A stretch of 64,000 nt of DNA from Streptomyces sp. Ru73 (GTDB lineage: Bacteria; Actinomycetota; Actinomycetes; Streptomycetales; Streptomycetaceae), in NCBI RefSeq assembly GCF_002920575.1, contig NZ_PQSQ01000017.1:1-64000 (forward strand), written 5' to 3'. Numbering within the stretch: the stretch's first letter is position 1; the number at the start of each line of letters is the position of its first letter. The position numbers were made by a program, and so were the translations under genes. The notes under the pieces are model-generated. The model did not search any database. It saw only the letters and a list, made by a program, of their open reading frames with translations, and had not been told where the DNA came from. Positions 45,598 through 56,210 of the stretch are shown here, one piece after another.

Positions 45598-45606
45598 TTA
45601 TCCACA
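45598..45606 (+). promoter_or_regulatory. Isolated DnaA box
   Basis: TTATCCACA is a perfect DnaA 9-mer in the gap between the kinase and the sucraseferredoxin-like gene. A single site; its role is unknown. Confidence 0.35.
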
Positions 45607-45734
45607 GGCCCACCACGCCCGGGCGGAAACGCCCTAACCTTCAGTTGTCGTCACAGCGAGTGATCGAGCAAGTAGCTCGGCACGCGCAGGGCACTTCCCA
45701 GCACCCGGCTGGGCAGTCGCCGCCGGCGTGTGGC

Positions 45735-46790
45735 TCAGCGCGCACGGGCGGCAGGGCCGGTGACGGGACCGAGAGCAGGACCAGGAGCGGAACCAGCAGC
45801 AGGACCAGCGCCGGGAGAAGGACCAGCAGCAGGGGCAGGACCAAGAGCAGGACCGACAACGGGGGTGAGGACAGTGAGGTCAGCGATGTCCGTGACGGAC
45901 ATGTACGTCGGCGGAGCCAGGGCGGCTCCACAGCTGGCCGGGGTGGCGGCGTCCCCGGCGCACTGGTCGACGGTGACCCGCCACGAGCGGCCGTCGCTGT
46001 GCGTCACCGTGACGGCCCAGGAAGGGGAAGCGTCTCCCGCGACCGGGAGGGCTTCCGTGCCGGCGACGTCGAGCGCGTCGGCGCGCTCCTCGCCGATGAG
46101 CTCGCGGACCGCCAGATCCGCGGCCTGCGCCGGACGGTCCCAGGTCGAGCGCCCGCGGCAGTGGTCGACGACCACACGGCCCTCGCGCGCGGCCACGACC
46201 GCATCCTTCACGAGCGGCGCCTCCGCCCGGCCGTACGCGTATCCGTACGGCAGCACGAAGAGCGTCGGCGAGAAGCGGTGGCCGCCGATATGCGTGACCT
46301 CCCACGCCTCCATACCGTCCGCCGCCAGGTCAGCGGCGAGCGGCCGGCCGAGCACAGCACAGCAACGGTCACGCTTGCCGTTGGTGCACACGAGGACCGG
46401 CGGCCGGCCCGCGTGCGCCTCCCAGAGCCCACCGTGCTCGCCCGCGCCCAGCGCCGCGAAGTCCAGGTCGAGGAGCGCGGCGGGGTCGGCGATGAGCGTG
46501 GTGCGGATCCAGGAGCGGCCGGGCGCGGTGTGGGCGAGGAAGATGCGGCGCGGGGCGCCGGCCCGATGGTCGGCGTGCCGGCCGGGTCGGCGAATCAGGG
46601 CGACACGTACGCCGGTGTCGGCGGAGGCGGCTTCCAGGGCGCGGCCGACGGCCGGATCGAGATGGCTGTCGGTGAGTGCCTGGGCGCCCCAGGGGCCGCT
46701 CTGCTCGACGAGCAGCCAGGTACGGGCGGTGGCCGCCGTACCGGCCAGGGGTTCGGCCGCCATACGAGAGGCGGTTGCGCAGGTACTCAC
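45735..46790 (-). CDS. Sucraseferredoxin-like (thioredoxin-fold, Fe-S type) protein under iron-box control
   Basis: 351 residues. Characteristic motifs: CTNGKRDRCCAVLGRPLAADL (a clustered Cys set), THIGGHRFSPTLFVLPYGYAYGR and DHCRGRSTW. Proteins of this family have a thioredoxin-like ferredoxin fold and probably carry a 2Fe-2S cluster. The last 40 residues are Pro/Gly/Ala repeats. GTG 46790 is preceded by a leaderless-type -10 (TAGGGT on the minus strand, 46798-46803), and the 19-bp site covering it matches the iron box, so the gene should be induced on iron starvation. A role in iron assimilation or electron transfer to ferric complexes is inference. Confidence 0.8.
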   Translation of the reverse strand: MSTCATASRMAAEPLAGTAATARTWLLVEQSGPWGAQALTDSHLDPAVGRALEAASADTGVRVALIRRPGRHADHRAGAPRRIFLAHTAPGRSWIRTTLIADPAALLDLDFAALGAGEHGGLWEAHAGRPPVLVCTNGKRDRCCAVLGRPLAADLAADGMEAWEVTHIGGHRFSPTLFVLPYGYAYGRAEAPLVKDAVVAAREGRVVVDHCRGRSTWDRPAQAADLAVRELIGEERADALDVAGTEALPVAGDASPSWAVTVTHSDGRSWRVTVDQCAGDAATPASCGAALAPPTYMSVTDIADLTVLTPVVGPALGPAPAAGPSPGAGPAAGSAPGPALGPVTGPAARAR

Positions 46791-46809
46791 ATAGGTGACC
46801 CTAACCTGA
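46791..46809. promoter_or_regulatory. Iron box (DmdR1/IdeR operator) over the promoter
   Basis: The 19-bp site begins ATAGGTGACC and ends CTAACCTGA. It agrees with the consensus TTAGGTTAGGCTAACCTAA at 14 of 19 positions and overlaps the -10 and the position of the start codon, ideal for repression by iron-loaded DmdR1. Confidence 0.7.
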
Positions 46810-46919
46810 GTACCGCATCCCCGAAGCACGCCGGGACGGCAATGGCCGATGCCCGCCGCCGGAACCACAGTTGTCGAGCCTGGAGGCCGATTCGCGACGC
46901 CGGATGACTGCGTACCGCC

Positions 46920-47240
46920 GTATGGGTGATGGGTGATGGGTGGGGTGGGGGTGATGGGGCGGCGGGGAGGGGGAGGGACGGAGCGGGTGGGGTGGGGTGG
47001 GGTGGGGGGGAGGGCCCCCGGAGGAGGGGGTGAGACATCGGGGCGCCTTGAGCGGAATTGGGGGAGCAGCGAGAGGCGGCCGCGGGGCCAATATCCTGGG
47101 CGGGTGACGGGCTCGCAGGACGCGCTCGCAGGACCAGCCCTTGGCAGGTTCGGAGGTCGTTCTGGCCGGGCGGGCTGCGGTGCGCTCGGCCGGTGATTGG
47201 CCGTCGACCGGTTCGGGCCCGCCATGGTCGGTCTGCGTAC
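46920..47240. other. Intergenic region with G-quadruplex-prone stretch
   Basis: 46930-47020 is almost pure G, T and A: GGTGATGGG repeats followed by GGGGTGGGGTGGGG runs (46988-47010). No gene is seen. Confidence 0.5.
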
Positions 47241-47248
47241 GTCTCGCC

Positions 47249-47424
47249 GGCGTGCGTGTTGGTCGGCGTGCGTGTCGGTCGGCGTGTGTCTTGGCCGGCG
47301 TACGTCTCGGTCGGCGTACGGCTTGGTCGGCGTGCGGCTTGGTCGGCGTGCGGCTTGGTCGGCGTGCGGCTTGGTCAGGGTGCGGCTTGGTCAGGGTGCG
47401 GCTTGGTCGGCGTTCGTCTTGGGG
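47249..47424. repeat. 16-bp minisatellite, eleven units, upstream of the CobW gene
   Basis: Eleven consecutive 16-bp units of GGCGTGCGGCTTGGTC or close variants run from 47249 to 47424; the three at 47329, 47345 and 47361 are identical. It ends 115 bp before the start of the next gene. Confidence 0.9.
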
Positions 47425-47538
47425 GCGAGTCCGGCAGGCCGTGACGGTGGCCTCGTCGGGTACGGCGGACCGAGCGCGTGCAGCGGACACCGGACCCACT
47501 TCACCCACCTCACCCCCTGATCTTCTGGAGGCGCCCCC

Positions 47539-48879
<1,341 letters not shown>

Positions 48880-48944
48880 AGCGGACGGGCAGTAGCCCGG
48901 CACAGGCGCACCCCCGCACCGAGACCACCACCCGGCCCCTGAAG

Positions 48945-48968
48945 CCCTGGCGTCGTACGACGCCAGGG
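48945..48968. terminator. 24-bp perfect palindrome downstream of the CobW gene
   Basis: CCCTGGCGTCGT followed by ACGACGCCAGGG is perfectly self-complementary and lies between the convergent CobW and parC genes. Confidence 0.75.
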
Positions 48969-49037
48969 CACGTCCCCCGACCGTTCTGACGGGGTCCTAC
49001 AGGTCCTACGACGGCCCCACAACGGTCCTACGACGTC

Positions 49038-51503
49038 CTACACCGGCCCCGCCACTGCCGCCACGCTCTTCTTCAGCGGTACGCCGGAGCCGTCGCGGCG
49101 CGGGTCCGGTTCGGGCAGGGGTACCGGGCTGCCCTTGGCGTCGGCGGCGCGGGGCGGCGCGGCGCCGGCCCAGGCCAGTGCGAGATGGTCCTCGCCCTTC
49201 AGGAAGCGCTGGCAGCGGACGCCGCCGGTCGCCCGGCCCTTGCGCGGGTACTGGTCGAACGGGGTGAGCTTGGCGGTGCTGACCCCGTCGTCGAGGGTGC
49301 CGTGCGAGCCGGAGACGGTGAAGACCACGGCGTCGGCGGCCGGGTCGACCGCGGTGAAGGAGATGACCTTCGCGTCGGGGCCGAGCTTGATGCCGGTCAT
49401 GCCGCCGGCGGCGCGGCCCTGGGGGCGTACTTGTGCGGCGGGGTAGCGCAGCAGCTGGGCCTCGTCGGTGATGAAGACCAGGTCTTCCTCGCCGGTGCGC
49501 AGCTCGACGGCGCCGACGATGCGGTCGCCGTCCCTGAGGGTGATGACCTCCAGCTCTTCCTTGTTGGCCGGATAGTCGGGGACGACTCTCTTGACCACGC
49601 CGTGTTCGGTGCCGAGGGCGAGGCCGGGTGAGGATTCGTCGAGGGTGGTGAGGCAGACCAGTTCCTCGCCGTCCTCCAGCGTCAGGAATTCGGAGATCTT
49701 CGCGCCGCCGGAGAGGCTCGGCGCGGAGGCCGTCTCGGGGAGCTGGGGCAGGTCGATCACCGAGAGCCGCAGCAGGCGTCCTGCGGAGGTCACGGCGCCG
49801 ACTTCCGCGCGGGCCGTGGCGGGCACGGCGGAGACGATGACGTCGTGCTTGGCGCGCTTGGCGTCGGTGTCGAAGGTGCCTTCGCCGCCGGCCGTGCGGG
49901 CCAGCAGGCCGGTGGAGGACAGCAGGACGCGGCACGGGTCGTCGGCGACCTCCAGCGGCACCGCTGCGGCGGTCGCGCCGGAGGACTCCAGCAGGACGGT
50001 GCGGCGGTCGCTGCCGTACTTCTTGGCGACCGCGGCCAGTTCCGAGGAGACCAGCTTGCGCAGCTCGGCGTCGGATTCGAGGATCTTGGTCAGCTTCTCG
50101 ATGTCGGCGCGGAGGGTGTCGCGCTCGGACTCCAGCTCGATGCGGTCGAACTTGGTGAGGCGGCGCAGCGGGGTGTCGAGGATGTACTGCGTCTGGATGT
50201 CGCTGAGGCCGAAGCGCTCGATGAGGCGCTGCTTGGCCTCGGCGCTGTTCTCGCTGGAGCGGATGAGGCGGATGACCTCGTCGATGTCGACGAGGGCGGT
50301 GAGCAGGCCCTCGACGAGGTGGAGGCGGTCGCGCTTCTTGGTGCGGCGGAATTCGCTGCGCCGGCGCACCACGGTGAAGCGGTGGTCGACGTAGACCTCC
50401 AGGAGCTCCTTCAGGCCCAGCGTCAGCGGCTGGCCGTCGACCAGCGCGACGTTGTTGATGCCGAAGGACTCCTCCATGGGCGTGAGCTTGTAGAGGGATT
50501 CGAGGACGGCTTCGGGGTTGAAGCCGTTCTTGATCTCGATGACCAGGCGGAGGCCGTGCTCGCGGTCGGTGAGGTCCTTGACGTCGGCGATGCCCTGCAG
50601 CTTCTTGGCGCCGACCAGGTCCTTGATCTTGGAGATGACCTTCTCGGGGCCGACCGTGAAGGGCAGTTCGGTGACGATCAGGCCCTTGCGGCGGGGGGTG
50701 ACGTTCTCCACGGTGGCGGTGGCGCGCATCTTGAAGGAGCCGCGGCCCTTGGCGTACGCGTCGCGGATGCCGGAGAGGCCGACGATGCGGCCGCCGGTGG
50801 GCAGGTCGGGACCCGGGACGTACTTCATGAGCGTCTCGAGGTCGGCGTTGGGGTGCTTGATGAGGTGCCGGGCCGCGGCGATGACCTCGCCGAGGTTGTG
50901 CGGCGGCATGTTGGTCGCCATGCCGACGGCGATGCCGGAGGCGCCGTTGACGAGGAGGTTGGGGTAGGCCGCGGGGAGGGCGACCGGCTCCTGCTCCTGG
51001 CCGTCGTAGTTGGGCTGGAAGTCGACGGTGTCCTCTTCGATGGACTCCGTCATCAGGGAGGTCGCGGAGTCCATGCGGCATTCGGTGTACCGCATGGCGG
51101 CGGGCGGGTCGTCGTTGCCCAGCGAGCCGAAGTTGCCGTGGCCGTCGACCAGCGGCAGCCGCATGGAGAAGGGCTGCGCCATGCGCACGAGCGCGTCGTA
51201 GATGGACGCGTCGCCGTGCGGGTGGAGCTTACCCATGACCTCGCCGACGACGCGGGCGCACTTCACGTAGCCGCGGTCGGGGCGGAGGCCCATTTCGTTC
51301 ATCTGGTACAGGATGCGGCGGTGTACGGGCTTGAGGCCGTCGCGTGCGTCGGGCAGGGCGCGCGAGTAGATGACCGAATACGCGTACTCAAGGAAGGAAC
51401 CCTGCATCTCATCGACGACGTCGATGTCGAGGATCCGCTCCTCGAAGTCCTGGGGCTCCGGGGTGCCCCCTGAGGGTCGGGTCTTCGTGCTGCGGCGGGC
51501 CAT
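49038..51503 (-). CDS. parC: Topoisomerase IV subunit A (ParC)
   Basis: 821 residues. The catalytic Tyr is Tyr139 in AMRYTECRM. The quinolone-pocket segment is [19 protein letters not shown], with Ala where E. coli GyrA has Ser83, as is usual in Actinobacteria. The winged-helix core ([17 protein letters not shown]) and the six-bladed C-terminal beta-pinwheel (repeats such as [36 protein letters not shown]) are present. It should pair with ParE (35816-37936), 11 kb away in the opposite orientation. ATG 51503 is the obvious start. Two hairpins lie just upstream. Confidence 0.93.
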   Translation of the reverse strand: MARRSTKTRPSGGTPEPQDFEERILDIDVVDEMQGSFLEYAYSVIYSRALPDARDGLKPVHRRILYQMNEMGLRPDRGYVKCARVVGEVMGKLHPHGDASIYDALVRMAQPFSMRLPLVDGHGNFGSLGNDDPPAAMRYTECRMDSATSLMTESIEEDTVDFQPNYDGQEQEPVALPAAYPNLLVNGASGIAVGMATNMPPHNLGEVIAAARHLIKHPNADLETLMKYVPGPDLPTGGRIVGLSGIRDAYAKGRGSFKMRATATVENVTPRRKGLIVTELPFTVGPEKVISKIKDLVGAKKLQGIADVKDLTDREHGLRLVIEIKNGFNPEAVLESLYKLTPMEESFGINNVALVDGQPLTLGLKELLEVYVDHRFTVVRRRSEFRRTKKRDRLHLVEGLLTALVDIDEVIRLIRSSENSAEAKQRLIERFGLSDIQTQYILDTPLRRLTKFDRIELESERDTLRADIEKLTKILESDAELRKLVSSELAAVAKKYGSDRRTVLLESSGATAAAVPLEVADDPCRVLLSSTGLLARTAGGEGTFDTDAKRAKHDVIVSAVPATARAEVGAVTSAGRLLRLSVIDLPQLPETASAPSLSGGAKISEFLTLEDGEELVCLTTLDESSPGLALGTEHGVVKRVVPDYPANKEELEVITLRDGDRIVGAVELRTGEEDLVFITDEAQLLRYPAAQVRPQGRAAGGMTGIKLGPDAKVISFTAVDPAADAVVFTVSGSHGTLDDGVSTAKLTPFDQYPRKGRATGGVRCQRFLKGEDHLALAWAGAAPPRAADAKGSPVPLPEPDPRRDGSGVPLKKSVAAVAGPV

Positions 51504-51557
51504 CGCGGCTGCGGCTCCTTCGCTCGAATTCGGCTTCGCTTACGGCTACGGCGTCTG

Positions 51558-51638
51558 CTGGCCGGCGGGCCGGTACGGGTGTCGTCCGTCCTGCCGGCCA
51601 GGCTCAGCGGCCGGCGCTGGATGCTCAACGGCTGAGCC
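51558..51638. other. Two consecutive inverted repeats in the parC/M16 divergent gap
   Basis: CTGGCCGGC/GCCGGCCAG (51558-51566 and 51593-51601) and, directly after, GGCTCAGC/GCTGAGCC (51601-51608 and 51631-51638). On the parC transcript they would form two leader hairpins; a regulatory role is possible but unsupported. Confidence 0.35.
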
Positions 51639-51835
51639 TGTCGCGGTCCATTGTGGCCCGCGGGTCTGACAACGCCGACCGCGACCCGTCCGTACGCCCG
51701 TCCGAGCGGGATGTGCGGCGGGCCTCGTTCCGGGGAATCTCCTTGCGGCGGGGTGCCGGGCGGGAACTTCGCCAGATGTCGGCGCGCTTGCATACAGTGA
51801 CAGAACTTCCTCGCAAGCGGATCGAAGGGACGTAC

Positions 51836-53224
51836 ATGCCCATGGGTCACACGGCCACAGAACAAGCCGGGTCCGGCGGCCTGACAGCGACCGAGCACCG
51901 GCTGGCCAATGGCCTGCGCGTGGTGCTCTCCGAGGACCACCTGACCCCCGTCGCGGCGGTCTGCCTGTGGTACGACGTCGGCTCCCGCCACGAGGTGAAG
52001 GGCCGTACGGGCCTGGCGCACCTCTTCGAGCACCTGATGTTCCAGGGTTCGGCGCAGGTGAAGGGCAACGGTCACTTCGAGCTGGTGCAGGGCGCCGGCG
52101 GTTCGCTCAACGGCACCACGAGTTTCGAGCGGACGAACTACTTCGAGACCATGCCGGCCCATCAGCTGGAGCTCGCCCTGTGGCTGGAGGCGGACCGGAT
52201 GGGTTCGCTGCTGGCCGCGCTGGACGAGGAGTCGCTGGAGAACCAGCGCGACGTGGTGAAGAACGAGCGGCGCCAGCGGTACGACAACGTGCCTTACGGG
52301 ACGGCGTTCGAGAAGCTGACGGCGATGGCCTACCCGGAGGGCCACCCGTACCACCACACGCCCATCGGGTCGATGGCCGACCTGGACGCGGCGTCCCTGG
52401 AGGACGCGCGGAACTTCTTCCGTACGTACTACGCGCCGAACAACGCGGTGCTGTCCATCGTGGGCGACATCGACCCCGAGCAGACGCTGGCGTGGGTGGA
52501 GAAGTACTTCGGCTCCATCCCGGGCCACGACGGCAAGCAGCCGCCGCGGGACGGCTCGCTGCCCGAGATCATGGGCAAGGAGCTGCGCGAGGTCGTGCAC
52601 GAGGAGGTGCCCTCGCGGGCCCTGATGGCGGCGTACCGGCTGCCGCACGACGGCACTCGTGAGGCTGATGCCGCGGACGTGGCGTTGACGATCCTGGGCG
52701 GCGGCGAGTCGTCGCGGCTGTACAACCGCCTGGTGCGCCGGGACCGCAGCGCCGTCGCGGCCGGTTTCGGGCTGCTGCGCCTGGCGGGCGCGCCGTCCCT
52801 CGGCTGGCTGGACGTGAAGACGTCGGCGGGCGTGGAGGTGCCGGCCATCGAGCGGGCCGTGGACGAGGAGCTGAAGCGCTTCGCGGAGGAGGGCCCGACC
52901 GCGGAGGAGATGGAGCGCGCGCAGGCCCAGTTGGAGCGCGAGTGGCTGGACCGTCTGGAGACGGTCGCGGGGCGCGCGGACGAACTGTGCCGTTACGCGG
53001 TGCTGTTCGGCGACCCGCAGCTGGCGCTGAGCGCCGTGCAGCGCGTTCTGGAGGTCACTCCGGAGGAGGTTCAGGCGGTGGCCGCGGCGCGGCTGCGTCC
53101 GGACAACCGCGCGGTGCTGGTGTACGAGCCGACCGGGCCCGCCGAGGCCGCCGCCGCGGAGGCGACCGAGGCCGACGCGACCGCCGCCCAGCACGAGACC
53201 GAGACCGAGGAGGCGGCCCAGTGA
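51836..53224 (+). CDS. M16 zinc metallopeptidase, catalytic subunit
   Basis: 462 residues. The inverted zinc motif HLFEH (His62-Leu63-Phe64-Glu65-His66) is intact, with the third ligand Glu in VVKNERRQRYDN. The C-terminal M16 half has YRLPHDGT and LGGGESSRLYNRLVRRDRSAV. The end is an Ala/Glu/Thr tail. Bacterial M16B enzymes are usually heterodimers with a non-catalytic partner, here encoded next, and degrade peptides or process secreted proteins. ATG 51836 has GAAGGGA upstream. The following gene overlaps by GTGA. Confidence 0.9.
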   Translation: MPMGHTATEQAGSGGLTATEHRLANGLRVVLSEDHLTPVAAVCLWYDVGSRHEVKGRTGLAHLFEHLMFQGSAQVKGNGHFELVQGAGGSLNGTTSFERTNYFETMPAHQLELALWLEADRMGSLLAALDEESLENQRDVVKNERRQRYDNVPYGTAFEKLTAMAYPEGHPYHHTPIGSMADLDAASLEDARNFFRTYYAPNNAVLSIVGDIDPEQTLAWVEKYFGSIPGHDGKQPPRDGSLPEIMGKELREVVHEEVPSRALMAAYRLPHDGTREADAADVALTILGGGESSRLYNRLVRRDRSAVAAGFGLLRLAGAPSLGWLDVKTSAGVEVPAIERAVDEELKRFAEEGPTAEEMERAQAQLEREWLDRLETVAGRADELCRYAVLFGDPQLALSAVQRVLEVTPEEVQAVAAARLRPDNRAVLVYEPTGPAEAAAAEATEADATAAQHETETEEAAQ

Positions 53225-54612
53225 GCGACGCCGTGACCCCCACCATGACCTTCCACCCGCAGCCGCAGGCCGGACAGCCGAAGCCGTGGGCGTTCCCGGC
53301 CCCGGTGCGCGGCGCGCTCGGCAACGGCCTGACGGTGCTGCGCGCCGACCGGCCGGGCCAGCAGCTGGTCGCCGTCGAGATCAACCTGGTGGCGCCGCTG
53401 GAGGCCGAGCCCGAGGGCCTGGACGGCGTCGCCACGATCATGGCGCGGGCGCTCTCCGAGGGCACCGACAAGCACGACGCGGAGGAGTTCGCGGCGGAGC
53501 TGGAGCGGTGCGGCGCCACGCTGGACGCGCACGCCGACCACCCGGGTGTCCGGGTGTCCCTTGAGGTGCCGGCCTCGCGCCTCACGAAGGGGCTGGGGCT
53601 GCTCGCCGACGCCCTGCGCGCCCCGGCGTTCCCGGACAGCGAGGTGGAGCGCCTGGTGCGCAACCGCCTGGACGAGATCCCGCACGAGCTGGCCAACCCG
53701 GCCCGCCGGGCCGCGATGGCGCTGTCCAGGGAGCTGTTCCCGGCCGCGTCCCGGATGTCCCGGCCGCGCCAGGGCACGGAGGAGACGGTGGCGCGCATCG
53801 ACGCGGCCGCCGTTCGCGCCTTCTACGAGGCGCACGTGCGCCCCGCCACGGCCACCGCGGTGGTCGTGGGGGACTTCGAGGGGGTGGACCTGGACGCGGC
53901 GCTGGAGGAGACGCTGGGCGCGTGGACGGGCTCCGCCGCCGAGCCGGTCGCGGCCTCGCCGATCGTCGCGGACGACACGGGCCGCGTGGTCATCGTGGAC
54001 CGGCCCGGTGCCGTGCAGACGCAGCTGCTGATCGGCCGGATCGGCGCCGACCGGCACGACCGCGTCTGGCCCGCCCAGGTGCTGGGCACGTACTGCCTGG
54101 GCGGCACGCTCACCTCGCGGCTGGACCGGGTGCTGCGCGAGGAGAAGGGCTACACGTACGGCGTGCGGGCCTTCGGCCAGGTGCTGCGCTCCTCCGCGGA
54201 CGGCACGGGTGCGGCGATGCTGGCCATAAGCGGTTCGGTGGACACCGCCTCCACGGGGCCCGCGCTGGAGGACCTCTGGAAGGTGCTGCGGACGCTGGCC
54301 TCCGAGGGGCTGACCGACGCCGAGCGGGACGTGGCGGTGCAGAACCTCGTCGGTGTGGCGCCGCTGAAGTACGAGACGGCGGCGGCCGTGGCGGGGACGC
54401 TGGCCGACCAGGTCGAGCAGGAGCTGCCGGACGACTTCCAGGCGGAGCTGTACCGGCGGCTGGCCGAGACGGGCACGGTCGAGGCGACGGCCGCGGCGGT
54501 CAGCGCGTTCCCGGTGGACCGGCTGGTCACGGTCCTGGTGGGCGATGCCGCGCAGATCGCGGAGCCGGTGCGGAAGCTGGGCATCGGTGAGGTGTCGGTC
54601 GTCAAGGGCTGA
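53221..54612 (+). CDS. M16-family protein, non-catalytic partner
   Basis: 463 residues, the same fold as the preceding gene, but the region where HxxEH should be (EINLVAPLEAEPEGLDGVATIM) has no His/Glu motif, so it should be inactive. The substrate-binding part is kept: LDRVLREEKGYTYGVRAF and LGGTLTSRLDR-type residues (Arg/Tyr of M16B partners). GTG 53221 overlaps the stop of the catalytic gene (GTGA), ensuring equal expression of both. It ends at a strong hairpin. Confidence 0.9.
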   Translation: MSDAVTPTMTFHPQPQAGQPKPWAFPAPVRGALGNGLTVLRADRPGQQLVAVEINLVAPLEAEPEGLDGVATIMARALSEGTDKHDAEEFAAELERCGATLDAHADHPGVRVSLEVPASRLTKGLGLLADALRAPAFPDSEVERLVRNRLDEIPHELANPARRAAMALSRELFPAASRMSRPRQGTEETVARIDAAAVRAFYEAHVRPATATAVVVGDFEGVDLDAALEETLGAWTGSAAEPVAASPIVADDTGRVVIVDRPGAVQTQLLIGRIGADRHDRVWPAQVLGTYCLGGTLTSRLDRVLREEKGYTYGVRAFGQVLRSSADGTGAAMLAISGSVDTASTGPALEDLWKVLRTLASEGLTDAERDVAVQNLVGVAPLKYETAAAVAGTLADQVEQELPDDFQAELYRRLAETGTVEATAAAVSAFPVDRLVTVLVGDAAQIAEPVRKLGIGEVSVVKG

Positions 54613-54776
54613 AGCGGAGCGGCCGGCGGCGGGCATCGACCGGCGCCGGCCGGTGCGGTAGCGGGTGTGAATTCGCCCGCGCCGTACGGCATGCGGGCGG
54701 CCCGGAACGCGCCGTACCGGTGCCGTCACAGGGTGGCGTGAATCGTATCAACGCCGCGTACATATCAGGACATAGC

Positions 54777-54808
54777 AGATCCCGGGTCGCCAAAGCGGCC
54801 CGGGATCT
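54777..54808 (+). terminator. Terminator after the M16 pair
   Basis: AGATCCCGGG and CCCGGGATCT form a perfect 10-bp stem with a 12-nt loop, followed by GGGTGTTTG. Confidence 0.8.
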
Positions 54809-54950
54809 GGGTGTTTGTCCGGAATGCAGTAGGTGGTTGCGCGTACCGCGTGTGGCGTCCGGCACAAACCCCCGATTCTGTTTGCTGATCGCGAGATGTC
54901 CCGTTTAGCGTCGGCTCGGCTGTTCGTCAGAAGTGCGCCGCGCCCGCGGC

Positions 54951-55104
54951 CGCCGGACAGTCATCGCCGAGTCCCCGTACGGCGCGAGCCAGGGGAGCCG
55001 GGGACCCAGTCCCCTGGGGTGAATCGGGCGACTCCCCGGAGCCGCCCGTAGGAGACCTTCCTGCTCCGAACCCGTCAGCTAACCCGGTAGGCGAGAAGGA
55101 AGGA
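54951..55104 (+). ncRNA. ydaO/yuaA-type c-di-AMP riboswitch
   Basis: The leader of the M23 gene contains the conserved ydaO core, most clearly GAACCCGTCAGCTAACCCGG followed by TAGGCG (55068-55093), and the preceding pseudo-symmetric stems (GCGAGCCAGGGGAGCCGGGG; CGGGCGACTCCCCGG). The boundaries are approximate. In Streptomyces this switch controls peptidoglycan hydrolase genes in response to c-di-AMP. Confidence 0.9.
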
Positions 55105-55120
55105 AAGGAGTGCGCCGGTC

Positions 55121-55951
55121 ATGGCGTTCACCCGTGCCACCGGCAAGCACCGCCGCCCCGGCCGTGCTGCCCGGACCACCCGCAACATCGCCGGTATAGC
55201 CGCGGCGACCGGCGTCGCCGTCTCCATCGCCTCCCCGGCCCTGGCCGCCGGTGAGGGCCAGAACGTCACCGACACCGGCCTGACCCGCGCCATCGCCGAC
55301 ACCGGCGACCGGGTCGCCGACAACATCGTCGCCCAGGCCGACGCGCAGGAGGAGGCCGCCGAGGTCACCGCCGCGCGCACGAAGGTCGAGGACGCCGCGG
55401 TCAAGAACGCCGAGGCCGCCAAGAAGAAGGCCCAGGAGGCGCAGCGCAAGGCCGCCGCCGAGGCCGCGAAGAAGAAGGCCGCGGCCAAGAAGAAGACCGA
55501 GGCGCGCGCCTCGCGCTCCGAGGCCCGCACCACCCTCAGCCCCTCCGGCTTCGTCGCGCCGATCGCCGGCAGCTACGTCTCCACCGGCTACAAGGCCTCC
55601 AGCGGGCTGTGGTCCTCCGGCAGCCACACCGGCATCGACTTCCACGCCGCCTCCGGCACCCCCGTCCACGCCGTCGGTGCGGGCACCGTCGTCGAGGCCG
55701 GCTGGGGCGGCGCCTACGGCAACAACATCGTCCTCAAGATGGAGGACGGCACCTACACCCAGTACGGCCACCTGTCGTCCATCGGCGTCTCGGTCGGCCA
55801 GAAGGTCTCCGCGAACCAGCAGATCGCGCTGTCCGGCAACACCGGCAACACCACCGGCCCGCACCTGCACTTCGAGGCGCGCACCGGCCCGGACTACGGC
55901 TCGGACATCGACCCGATCGCGTACCTGCGCTCGCACGGCGTCAACGTCTGA
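55121..55951 (+). CDS. Secreted M23 (LytM) peptidoglycan endopeptidase
   Basis: 276 residues. Residues 1-42 form a Sec-type signal (GIAAATGVAVSIASPALA, cleavage after ALAAG region). Residues about 75-135 are an Ala/Lys-rich coiled coil (AAKKKAQEAQRKAAAEAAKK) probably anchoring to the wall. The LytM domain follows: first zinc ligands in SHTGIDFHAA, the H-x-H in GPHLHFEAR, with YGHL between. It should cut stem-peptide cross-links during growth or sporulation. The gene lies behind a c-di-AMP riboswitch and has GGAAAGGAG 10 nt before the ATG. Confidence 0.93.
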   Translation: MAFTRATGKHRRPGRAARTTRNIAGIAAATGVAVSIASPALAAGEGQNVTDTGLTRAIADTGDRVADNIVAQADAQEEAAEVTAARTKVEDAAVKNAEAAKKKAQEAQRKAAAEAAKKKAAAKKKTEARASRSEARTTLSPSGFVAPIAGSYVSTGYKASSGLWSSGSHTGIDFHAASGTPVHAVGAGTVVEAGWGGAYGNNIVLKMEDGTYTQYGHLSSIGVSVGQKVSANQQIALSGNTGNTTGPHLHFEARTGPDYGSDIDPIAYLRSHGVNV

Positions 55952-56009
55952 CGGCCCCGGCGCCGGCGCCCGGCGGACTCCGTTCCGTACGGCGCGCCCC
56001 GCGTACCAC

Positions 56010-56042
56010 CCGAAGCCCCGGCCCTCCCGGCCGGGGCTTCGG
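56010..56042 (+). terminator. Terminator after the M23 gene
   Basis: CCGAAGCCCCGGCC and GGCCGGGGCTTCGG form a perfect 14-bp stem with a 5-nt loop, followed by CCTTTCC. Confidence 0.85.
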
Positions 56043-56210
56043 CCTTTCCGTATGCGCGCACGCCCCCGCTTCCCCGGAAAACCCGCGCACCGGCCAAAAA
56101 TCAGCCATGAATGCGTCACGGCCATCGGAAATTCCGGTCCGGTGCCTTAGAGTCACGGAAAAGGCGCCGCCCGGCGGCGTTTCCAGAGGATTCCGGCGGA
56201 GGCACGGACG

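Noticed and set aside
45641..45931. Leu-rich minus-strand ORF that looks like a membrane peptide
   Set aside because: It is an out-of-frame reading of the repeat-encoded Pro/Gly/Ala tail of the sucraseferredoxin-like gene.
47100..47520. Plus-strand ORF over the 16-bp array
   Set aside because: Open only because the repeat lacks stops in several frames; amino acid content (Arg, Ala, Trp, Cys repeats) and lack of a ribosome site argue against a gene.
54720..54908. Short ORF across the terminator after the M16 genes
   Set aside because: It overlaps a perfect terminator hairpin and runs towards the riboswitch leader; no coding character.
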